This document shows, piece after piece, positions 46,576-56,617 of a stretch of 64,000 nt of DNA. The stretch's first letter is position 1, and every line of letters starts with the position of its first letter. The position numbers and the translations under genes were made by a program. The stretch is taken from positions 4,640,001 to 4,704,000 of the forward strand of contig JANCRA010000003.1 in the NCBI GenBank assembly GCA_024362935.1, written 5' to 3'. The notes beneath the pieces are model-generated. The model made no database searches. It saw only the letters and a list, made by a program, of their open reading frames with translations, and was not told the DNA's origin. The stretch is from Setophaga petechia. Taxonomy: Eukaryota > Chordata > Aves > Passeriformes > Parulidae.

Positions 46576-47185
46576 TGTGGGAACCCAGAACATCCCTCTG
46601 GCTGGCCAGGATGGCCAGGACCCCTGCCAGGGGGCTCAGAAACCCTGGCACAGAGCCCAAAACACCCGTGGTTTTGATTATGACCCCTGGAGCAAATTAC
46701 CAACTTTAGATGAAGATCAGCAAGCCACAACAGTTTAGGAAGAATAAAGTGAAGCTATCAAAGGGTTGAAAAGTAGATTTTGGGGTTTTTTAGAATGGGG
46801 GTTCAGGGGGCAAGATGGAGGGAACTGGGTGTGTCCAGCCTTTCTCCTTCTTCTTGGCCTCCATCTTCTGCTGTGATGTTGGCACTTTTAGATTGGTTTA
46901 GAGTAGAAGGTCACTGTCTAACATAGGTGATAGGTATTGGAAAGTAATTGTAAACATTGTATACGTAGTTTTTAGTGTAAAGACATAACACCACCCCGGG
47001 GCCTGGAACTGTCCTGCTGGATGGACCTCTGCAGGGCAGGAGGAAATTTTTTATATATAAGGAACAATAAACAACCTTGAGATTGAGAAATGAAGAGCTC
47101 TGACTCCTTCTTCAAGCTCTGCGCTGGGAAAAAGAGACTTTCCAACTTTTCTCGGGGTCACTCTGACCAACGAGAGATTCCAACA
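46576..47185 (+). mobile_element. solo LTR of an endogenous retrovirus (610 bp) with perfect 6-bp target duplication
   Basis: The block begins TGTGGGAACCCAGAACATCC and ends GAGAGATTCCAACA, with the canonical TG...CA termini. The exact hexamer GCTGTG flanks it (46570-46575 and 47186-47191), which fixes both boundaries and fits an ERVK-like integrase. Landmarks are CAGGGGGCTCAGAAACCCTG, ACTTTAGATGAAGATCAGCA, GGCAAGATGGAGGGAACTGG, TTCTTCTTGGCCTCCATCTT, ACATAGGTGATAGGTATTGG and CCTTGAGATTGAGAAATGAA. The polyadenylation signal AATAAA is at 47066-47071, followed by an R-U5-like part (GGGAAAAAGAGACTTTCCAA, TCTCGGGGTCACTCTGACC). No gag/pol/env interior is present. Intact ends and target duplication suggest a relatively young insertion. 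Confidence 0.92.
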
Positions 47186-47191
47186 GCTGTG

Positions 47192-47460
47192 GGCCCACAC
47201 AGGTTTGGGGGGTGGCCTGGCCCCCCTCTCAGGAGCTGCAGGAGGAGCACAGGGATGGGGAGCAGAGGCTTCCCTGGCTCAGAGCCCACGGAGCAGCTGC
47301 ACCGACCTTCACAACCACCCAGGAGAACAGCTGGGAGCAGGGATGGATGGGGAACTGCTCTTTGAGGGGCAGTCAGAGCTTGGATGGAAGCAGCCAGGCA
47401 CAGGTGTGCAGCCTGGGTGCTGAAGCTGATGGTGGGGAAGGCTGTGTTTATCAGGGTAAC
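47192..47460. other. GC-richer non-coding stretch
   Basis: A short GC-richer segment after the LTR. Frames are open on both strands (72-91 codons) but carry no domain. Confidence 0.4.
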
Positions 47461-47570
47461 AGCCCCATTGCAGGAACCAATTAGCCAGCGCTTTCAATTG
47501 CTGTGATAACACACAGTGGAAAAACAATTAACCACGGAAGTCAAATTTGCCAATTCTGGGCCCTCGGTCC
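47461..47570. promoter_or_regulatory. candidate conserved non-coding element (enhancer-like), unproven
   Basis: A compact block of well-formed factor-like words: CCAATTAG near 47478, CTTTCAATTGCTGTGATAAC with a GATA-type TGATAA at 47504-47509, ACAATTAACC at 47524-47533 and TCAAATTTGCC after it. It differs from the GC-rich DNA on its left. Function is inferred from texture only. Confidence 0.2.
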
Positions 47571-48635
47571 TGTGCCTCTTCCTTGAACAAACAGAGCTTT
47601 TAGTGTCATGTTAATTCTGCACAGCTTGGGGTTATAAAGTGCTCATTGTGTGCTGTCTGGCAGAAAAAAAAATAAGGACTAATGAAGAGGGATTTTTATT
47701 GCTGTGTCATGTTTTGTGCTGAAAGCTGACACTGTTACCAAAGAGCAGCTTTTCTAGGTATTTTCTACAATCAGATGAAGAATGTAAACATTCTCTTAGC
47801 ATTGGCTCCAGCTGAAAAATCTATCTGTGCTGATTGGACCTGAATCTTCATTTTAGCTGTGAAAATAAGGCACTCTTAAGACACATAGATATTTTACTTC
47901 AGGATAGAATGCACAGTATTCACCATCTCATAATTTATCTTGCTGAAGGCCAAAAAAATGCAGATTTGGTTAGGTCTTGAAGAACTGTGCATAATCCAGA
48001 ATGCTCCAAGGAATAGATACACAGCATTACTTCTGTCCCATTTGTGATCTTGAATAGATAGCTCTTCCTTTTGCATTTCTTCTGACTTAGAAGTCAAAGA
48101 AAGGGCTTATTTTCAGCTAATTAGACTCCCAGAGATTGCCTCAACTCTTCAAGAACTACTAACACTTTTTTTTTACATCTTTTTTCTTCAATCACAGAGA
48201 AAGCCTTTGTGCCACACTTGTTTTTTTCTCTCATGAAGTGATTATTGAAACATCTAATGATTTTTTTTCCTTTGCTTGTTAAAAAAATCTTTTGTAAGTT
48301 TATGATAAACAAGCTTGTAAATTAAACAGATGATCAGACATCTGCATTCCAGAAGGTGAGTGGCAAAGTGTTTTCTCAAATGGCTTGATCACTGTGAGAG
48401 CAAAAATATTTGTTTATGGTGCATCTTGAAAAGACTCAGTGTTTTCCCAGTGTCCTGCACCAAAAGACCCCTGTGTGCTCCTTGATAAAAGTTCTTGATA
48501 AGATTTTGGGGATGGAAGAAGGGCTGGGAAGGTGGAAACCTGGACTCTCAAGCCAGTTCTGTAGAACTTGCTATTACAGCACTGCACAAATGGGACCAGG
48601 GTACCCTCAGGGTGAGCTGTGCTCGTGGCATCACA
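47571..48635. other. non-coding stretch, no gene recognised
   Basis: Unique AT-rich DNA. A 105-codon plus-strand frame (48410-48727) has no domain. A T run lies near 48166-48174. Confidence 0.45.
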
Positions 48636-48842
48636 TCACTGATTCTGAGAGCACCCACAGCAATGTAAATGGACAGAGGTCACCTTTTGAAAGCTGTTTA
48701 GGTATTGTAACACCTCATGCTGCTTAAATTTTATATCATTTACAGCTTCATCCGGTTTCAGAACCATTTTGTAAAATACACTTTGGAAGACACTACATTC
48801 ATCTCTAAGGGACTCAAATGTCTCCCAAACCCTGGTCCTCAA
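48636..48842 (-). CDS. weak candidate coding stretch, unidentified
   Basis: A 68-codon minus-strand frame reads M-R-T-R-V-W-E-T-F-E-S-L-R-D-E-C and later K-P-D-E-A-V-N-D-I-K-F-K-Q-H-E-V-L-Q-Y-L. Unlike most frames here, the composition is balanced, with charged and hydrophobic residues alternating as in a helical protein. I do not recognise a family. There is no clear splice acceptor or donor at its ends, and no frame continues beyond the stop. It may be an old pseudogene scrap or chance. Confidence 0.12.
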   Translation of the reverse strand: MRTRVWETFESLRDECSVFQSVFYKMVLKPDEAVNDIKFKQHEVLQYLNSFQKVTSVHLHCCGCSQNQ

Positions 48843-49203
48843 GGGCCTGCACCCTGCAGGATCCCTGCTGAGGGATGAAGTCTTGGCTCTGCCTCTTTTG
48901 ATGTCCCTGCTTATGGTTTTTAAAGATGAGCTTTAGCAAATGAAGTTGCAGCCACCTGAGGTATTGCCAGCTTCTGCCACTTGCTTTCCCCAGCTGCTGG
49001 CTAAGCTGGCCCAAAGCTGGGTGGGAGGCTGGGCTATGGATCCTCTGTTTGGGGCTGCATCAGCAGTACAGTCTCCATCACCCCTGCCTGAGACACAGAG
49101 CCCTGGCAGAGGAGGGAGGCAGATGCTGAGACTGAGGGGATCTGCCCCTGCTGAAGCCATCAGGACTGGTCTGCAAGAACATGGTGACATTTTGGCATTG
49201 CAG

Positions 49204-49390
49204 GGCTCAGCACAGTGATGCTCAAACTCTGCTGCAGCCCTGGGCTGTGAAAGACATGCCTGAGCTCATGCAGCAAGTCAGCAGCACCCTGCAGGGGAAA
49301 GACAAGTCTGACTGCCAGCCCAGTGCTCCATCCAAAGCCTGGCTTTGTTTTGTACCCAAAAGCATAGCTATTTGTATTCAGTGAAATAAA
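49204..49390 (+). CDS. weak candidate terminal exon with stop directly before AATAAA
   Basis: After an acceptor-like tract (GACATTTTGGCATTGCAG, ending at 49203) a frame stays open for about 59 codons (G-L-S-T-V-M in one frame; S-D-A-Q-T-L-L-Q-P-W-A-V-K-D-M-P-E-L-M in the open one) to TGA at 49382-49384. The polyadenylation signal AATAAA follows at 49385-49390. Acceptor, open frame, stop and AATAAA in order resemble a last exon. The lack of any recognisable domain and the near-absent 3' UTR argue against it. It may be a non-coding transcript end or chance. Confidence 0.12.
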
Positions 49391-52200
49391 TTGCATTATA
49401 CATGTCTCTTTTTAAAAAGAACATCAGAACTTCTATTCATAAGCATATGATTGCCCTTTTATTTCTTCCAGTTGTATTTCTTTCTCCCTGCATTTGTCCT
49501 TCACACTTTAAAATGAATGGCAAGACCCCATTTCATTAAGATGGTAGCAAAGGTAACTAATGGAACAGTCTGGCCAAACAAAGGCTGTGGAACACATCCA
49601 GAACATTCAGAACATTAATGTTGTCAACACAGAAGTATAGGAAAGTAGGATGGGAGCCAGATGGGTCAGGTTTCTCATTTGTTCTTGATTTGAAGGTGGA
49701 ACTTTTGCACAGGTTGGAGGGAGCCATAGTAGAGCAATGTGTCTCTGTGGTCAGCTAAACCTGCCAGGAGTCCACTCCTACCAGCACTGCAAGTCTCTCC
49801 CAGCAGGCATCAGCATCTTTAATCACACCACCTGAGCTGCAATGTTCTGGTTTCCTGGTCCTGTGGAGCTGTGGAGCTTCAGCTTCTGCAGGAGCCTGCA
49901 AGACCTCTCCAGATCATTCAGTTTTGCTTGTCTGTGTTTGCTGCACAGAGTTGTAGCTCTGCTCCTACTTTCTTTCCTTTGTGGTGTTTACACAGAAAAT
50001 TCCCAGAAGCAATAATCTCTGACTTTTTATAGGTTCTGCCATGCACAGGGTGACTCAGTCTGCAGCTTCCTGGCAATTTTACTCAGATAAAGAAAACCCA
50101 CAGCAATCCTGGAGCAACTCACCACTCCACTGCCACCTTCTCTCCTGGATCCAGGTGCAATCAAGTTCCAGCAGCTTGTACCACATTAGGCATTTCTTTG
50201 GTGTCTAAACATACTTAGTTCCTTCTGTCTGGCAAAGGCCAAAAGGAGACCCAAAGTGGCACTAAGCAGCTTGTCAGGCTGCATGGAAAAGCCCTGGGCG
50301 CTGCTGTTTGTGCATTTCTGGATACTCATCTCTTGTCAAGGGACACAGCTGAGGGCTTGCTGTTTCACTAAGGCATAGCTTCACTGTCTGCATGTCACAT
50401 GTGGCAGCAGGCTATTCTGGATCCCTTTTTTTCTGGTTCCCATCCAGGCTGGGTAGCCATCATTTTTTGGGCATTGCTTTCAGGCTGTCTCAGTAGGAAA
50501 ATTGGCACAAGCAGGAAGAGAGGGTTGTAATCTGTCCCATGGTCAGTCTCCTGTCTCAAAGGTGATTTGGTCCCTGAGATGAACAAATAATACCTTAAAT
50601 ACCTGGTTCTACCAAAAAGTACCACCCCAGGCCAGATTTTTTCTCTGTCACATATAAACTGAGGTGATGGTGATGGGCTCCATGACACCAGTCACATTCT
50701 GCCCCTTAGAGCAATGCTGCATCCCCTGAGGCAAGCCAGGTGAATGCATTTCAGAGACTTGTGCACCAGTTCTGGATTAGGAACCAACATTTCCTCTAAA
50801 TACCACCTAAAGAGGGAAGCAAAGAAAGCCCTAAATGTGCAATACAGATGCCAACAAGGAATGAGGAGCTTGAGGGAGTGCCATTACTGCCAGTGGAGCA
50901 CTCTCAGCTGATGTGGTCCTCTCTTTCCCTGCTGCCTGAGCACAAATCCATGTGGAAAGAGATAGCCTTGAAGACTGCCACCACAGCCCTTTATTCACAC
51001 TGGGCTTTGGCTGTCACTGTGCATAATAATGAATGAACAAAATTATAACTCACTGTAACAGTGTCTATTGATGTTAATAGTTTTTATTTTGGTCAATATT
51101 TCAATAAGGTTCCTACCTTCTGGTGGGATTGCAGGTCAGGGAGGGGTTGGGCTGATGCAGCAGAAGAAAGGAACATTGCTGGGTGCTGATTGACGCTTTA
51201 TTGGGCTGCAATACCAGAAGCTTCTGCTTGCAAAAATCAAATGTTAGATCTCTGTCTCTCAGGGTTTTATTTTGCTAGTACCTATGGGAACCAGCTGGGC
51301 TGGCTGCCTAGAGGAAAGACAAAGCAAGCTAGTCAAGAAGTTTGTGGTGATTTAAGCTAGATGCTGATTAGTGATTCACATTTGTCTGAATAATAAAATA
51401 AGTTCAGAGAATGGGGACAGTTTCCAGTGTAATTCTCTATTGCTTCCCAAGCAAAAAGAGAGCTGCTGAGTATAAGGTAAGGCTGAGAATTTTCCCACCG
51501 TGGCAGACCTGGTTTATTGCAAAGAAGAGAACAATACCCCAGAGAGAGAAAGATGTACACTACTGTCAGTGTTAGAAATCCTGCACTGAGGATGTTTGTG
51601 TTGGTGAATTCATTGGAGGGGAGGGGGGAAGGTAACTTTTTATTGGAAACATAAACAAGAAATGTTCTCGCAGGGGCAAGTGGCAGGGTGGAAAATTTGG
51701 AGCAAGACCCCATGGGCCCCATGCTCCAGCAGTGGGATAGCTGCAAGAGTTTAACACTTAAAACCCTGCTCTGGAGGGACAGGGCTGGTGCAATTTGCTC
51801 TCTAGATACAGCCCTACAGCACTGCTGCTAGCCTGGGTCAAGAGATGAGCAGCCTCTCATTATCTCTTTTCTCTGCTAGAATTCAGTCAATTATGGGCAA
51901 ATTCTGAGAAAAAGTCATTTGCTGGGCTTTATTGTGAGTCTTTTGAAATGTGCTGTCTTGTTTCAATGAATGAAAGTACCATGATTTGACACCTGAAGCT
52001 TTATTTCCTGCTTTTAAAGCAGAATGGGTCATTTTTCAGCAGACAGTATCTTCTTCAAAAGACTATTGTACTGCAGAATTAAATACCCTGCCTCAGGAAA
52101 CAGCATTGGAGACTCTGAACTTCTCAAGTGACTTCATAAAACTTGGAGGTTAGGAAAAGTGAGACCTGTTGGTTTTCAGCCTGGCTTGAGGAAAAAAAGC
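49391..52200. other. non-coding stretch, no gene recognised
   Basis: Unique DNA. Minus-strand frames of 97 and 129 codons (50395-50688, 51357-51746) have no domain. A G-rich tract lies at about 51616-51632 (GGAGGGGAGGGGGGAAGG), a weak quadruplex candidate. Confidence 0.45.
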
Positions 52201-55200
52201 TTCTTTCTGTAACAGAATCAGAAAAGTTCTGGAGTCAGACAGAGGTTGGAGGAGACCTTCCTTGCAGGCTGGTGCAATTTCTGGGAGAGCCAGGAGAGAT
52301 TTAACACTGAGGGGAGCAGAGGCACTGCCCTGGAAGGGAGGTTTCACCAAACAGAGTTTTGGGTCTGACCTGAAGCTTCTTTCTCTTAGTGGCCAGAGGC
52401 ACCCTGCTATTGAAGCTGGATATGGTGATCTAAAGAAGACCATGAGCTTTTTCGGAAGTCACATTGTCATTTGTTTCCAAAATCTCATTTATAGAGCTGT
52501 ATGACACACTATATGTTTTCAGATGGCTCAAATGGCCCCTAGCTTTCTTTTCACATCTGTGATTGCACTTCTTGATACCTTCTTTCCTTTCCAATAATGA
52601 GTTTGGACATATCATCTCCTGCATTTATTTCTCTACCTAACCTTTTCCTTCCTCTCTGTCCTCACTAGCAAATTCTGTCCTCTTTTCATACTTTTCCCTG
52701 CTTTGGGATTTCTCACCAGAAGTCACTGCTCATGTGAAGAGGATCTGTCCAAGCCTGGAATTTTGCTGCACGGTCAGAACGGACTCTAAGTGTCTAAGAG
52801 AGATAAATCATAATGGAAAAAAAGCTGCAGTATTCTAGTTCTGCTCACACAGCTCTTAAAATAGAAAGAAAGGACCCTTTGTAGGCTGCAGTTCAGATAT
52901 TTGTCTGATGCCATGCTAGAAGGACATCTGACTCATAAACCCAGTCGGATTTAGCTGCAGCATTTAGAGATGCCACCGTGCCTGCCCTCCCCTTTGACCA
53001 GTGCTTATTGTCCTTATACCAGAAATAGAATGAGATGGATGTCCTCATCCTAACCTCCCCATGCTTGTCACCAGCCACACTATCAGCTCAGGACACTGCT
53101 GATGACAGGTTTGCTCTAAAGAGCTGCTCTGCCCGTTGAGGAAAACCTGCACTGTTTCTGCTGCAAGGTCTCTGACTCAGGCGTGGGATTGCAGTGGGCA
53201 CTTGGGATTATGTGGGTTTGACTTCCACCTGCACAGAGTAGCCCATAACAACAAAAAAGTGTGATTTACCAGGAGCTTTCTGTGTGGTTTTTTGCATCTC
53301 TGCAGTCTGCAGAGTACTGAGGGGAGCAAGTCCCTATGAAATACAGGTGCAAGCTTCCTGCATCCACCTGGAGTCATCTGTGTGGAAGGCAGAGGACAGA
53401 ATGGGAATGCATTTTGAATGTGAATTGGACTTTGAGATGATGATTGAATTTTTATTGCATCCCCATGTGTGCAGCATTGTAGGCAAGATGTTGTTAGCAG
53501 CATCTGCAGACAGTGCATCCATGAACAGGCTCATGGGGGTGGCATGAGCAGGGTTCCCAGCCCTGGCTGGGGGCACACAGGGGGTGCATTACTCTGCATG
53601 GTCCTTCAGGCAGCTGTGTGTGTGGGGCAGGGGGTCTTCTTTTTCCAGTACTGTGAATCCAACTTCCTGCAGCACTGAATTCTCTCTGCATTCAGCCTGA
53701 CATAGATAAGAAAAACAGACATTAATTTGGGTCACAGAGAATAAATAATTCCAGGGTAGAATGTAACTTAAGCTGCATAAGAAGTAAGGCTTCAGTCTGA
53801 ATATGAGTGAAAAAGTTCTTTAATTTTTCCAAGGTGGACTGGGCAAGCTGATATCTTGACTCTGTCCATCCACCTCTGCTGGACATGAGCCCAGGTCAGT
53901 CTGTCTGGCCTGCAGATTCTCACTGAACTCACAGGGTTTGTCTTGACCACAGGACTGGGACAAGCTGGTGTCACCCCCAGCACTGGGAAACACTGTGCTA
54001 TGGAGCCTGGAGGGGTGAGGAGCTTTCCCCTGCCTGTGTAACCACAGGAGCTCAGAGGATGTGGGAGCTGGATGCCTTGTGCAGCAAGAAGGGGAGTGAG
54101 GGGGTACCCAGCACATGTCAGCTGGCTGCAGATGAGCCATCTGCTGCTAATGACTTCCCCAGACTATTGCTGTGCCTTGGGTCTGAACTTCCAATCCAGA
54201 GGTGAGAGACTCCCTTCACTTACTGGGCTATTAATTGCCCAAACCACCAGTCCAGTTCTTAAGTGGAATTAATGGGAAGCCAGAGATGGAGCTTATAACT
54301 GGAGGATTCTCACAAAAAAGATTAATAAACAGTGGGGGAAAGGGCTTGGGAGGGCGTGAGATCTGGACAACAGCACCCAGGCTGTTGTCACAAACTCTGA
54401 CAAACAGCTGGCCCAGGGCAGAAAGTACCACAGGGCCTCTGGTTTAGTCCAAGATTTTTTGGCTCTTTTCTGAAGACCAATTTTCAGCAGAGGGAAACTC
54501 TTCAGTATTTGAGTTCAGCATTTCCATCCAAAGTCATTGCACAGCCTGGATTGGCTCTGCTGTGAGAAGTCCACCAAGGTAACACAGCAAGGATGTTCAC
54601 TGTGACATGCTTCAGCACAAGACTTGGATGTTCATCCTCAGGTTAAAAGCCACATTATTTACAGGAGAAAAGATTCTAATGCAGTTTTTAGGGTCACCTT
54701 TCTACAATTTATATCTCTTTGCCATTCATCAGACTCCTTCTTCTCTGTGCATAAGTAGGCTCCTTTTTTACAGAATATGCAGTGTATGCTCCAAACAGCA
54801 GGAGGAGGGGGCTGAAATGGGGTTTACCAGTGATTCACCCACTCTGCAGATGTTTTATATGACACTGATCTTTCCCATCCAGTGAAATACACTCAAGTGA
54901 GCAGAAGGTATCTGCTCACTAGGGACACTGCTTGGATGCTGAGCCTGCCAGAGATACATTCACACACCCAAGATGCTGTGACACTCAATGCAACCAAATG
55001 TTTTAGAGGTGGGAAGGTGTTTGTTCAAATACTGCAGGATAGTGGGGTCTTTTCAGCTCTTTGGGACTGTGATGATTATTTTCAGTGGATCTTTTTCTTA
55101 CATTTCTGTTTAAGCACCAGAAGAAAGCTATCTGAGTTGTCAGCTAAGAGGAATAAATAGCATGAAGAGCCATTTTACAGAGGACCTGGCTAACCTGGTC

Positions 55201-56599
55201 AGCCCCATGTGTTTTGGATTGCTTCTGTATTTTGGGTGTCATGTTACCTGCAACCCTGCTCAGCCCTGGTTTTCTGGTCCACTGTGCTCTCCACCAGGAC
55301 AGCCTTTGGGGGTGGGATTGATGGACACAGGCAGCTCCTGAGAACTGAAAGTTTTATCCAAAGCTTGTTAACCCAGGGGAAAAATCCCTGTTTGTTGATC
55401 ACACTGCCTTCCCTCACACTCAATGTGGACACAACCTCTCGTCCATCTTCACAGCTGATTATTTTTTAACCAGGGGCAGCAGCTAATATTAGTGATATTT
55501 TGTGGTGCAGGATGTTCCTGACATGCTGGGAAAACAGGGTTGTTCAACACACAGCCCATATAGATTTTTCAGCAGCTTTTCTCAGCATTAGCCAGGCTCA
55601 TGCATCATTGATTTCTCAAGTGCTCTGGAAAATATAACAAAAACATAATACTCACAACATAACAGGAATAGTTTGTCCATCAGGCTCCCTCCCAGTGGCA
55701 GGGCCCTTGTTTTCAGACCATTAGAGCTGGTAGATGCTGTAGCTGTGTTTAAGACCACAGAAGCTTCACATCTCCACCAAAGTGTTTACATGGCTGCTAC
55801 AGACAGGGCACAGCCATCTGTAGTGTTAGTACAAGTGCTTTTCCATTCTTTGCATAAATTAGGAGAAACATATTATTTTGTTAACTGCTGTTTGTACAAG
55901 TTTTGCAGAGGATCACAGTTAAAAATATATTTTTAAATATTTTTTTTAATGCATGTGAAGTGAAAAGTAAGGGTTGGAGCAAAAATTCAATCCCAGAGTT
56001 ATTTTGCAGACTGTGGGGGAAAACACATAATTTTACCAGCAATGAAGAGAATCCCTGGAGTTAATTATAATGGCACTTTCCCATAGCTGGAGTGAAGCTC
56101 TGTATGTCAGCACTTCTGCTCCTCTCAGGGCTCTACAAATGGTGCCATTGTAAGTGCCAAGACACACACAAAACCAAGATTCAAGGGAAAATCATTCTTA
56201 AAGTTGTAATTTTGGAATGAAATGAATACCAAAATGTTGACCCCTTTAATGAAGTTTTCTCCTCGTTGGCATCCAAAAAGATCTGCACTGGATAACATGT
56301 AGGTTAGCAAACTGGGGGGAAGGAATGCCATTAGCACATGACAGAACCTGTTTTATTTGTTTATTAGCGGATGTCTCATGTATGTGATAAGACAGGAGGA
56401 ACATTTCACATCTCTGGCCTTTGTCCAGCAAACCCCCTGAAGGACATACTTCACTATGAGCATCTTAATCCTTCTTCACTTGAAATGAATTAATCCAGTC
56501 ATGTGTTTGACACAGTAAGAAAAAAGGGAGAGCATGGAAGTTGGTGTCACAGGCTTGGGGAAATGTGATAGCAACATGTAGCTGGAAAATAATGCCCAG
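52201..56599. other. non-coding stretch, no gene recognised
   Basis: About 4.4 kb of unique DNA. CAGAATCAGAAAAGTTCTGG at 52213 followed by GAGGTTGGAGGAGACCTTCC faintly resembles an inverted CR1 end but is too degraded to call. Frames up to 113 codons (53177-53518 minus, 53820-54140 minus) have no domains. An AT-rich block lies at 55915-55950. Confidence 0.45.
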
Positions 56600-56617
56600 T
56601 ATGCATATATATGCATA
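56600..56617. repeat. 18-bp perfect palindrome
   Basis: TATGCATATATATGCATA reads identically on both strands. It contains two ATGCAT octamer-type half sites and sits in an AT-rich block that continues with CATGCATAATTAATATTTTG near 56639. It could be a POU or homeodomain dimer site or simple AT-rich sequence. Confidence 0.6.

Noticed and set aside
52213..52265. Possible inverted CR1 end (CAGAATCAGAAAAGTTCTGG, GAGGTTGGAGGAGACC)
   Set aside because: Only two short similarities and no following CR1 blocks.
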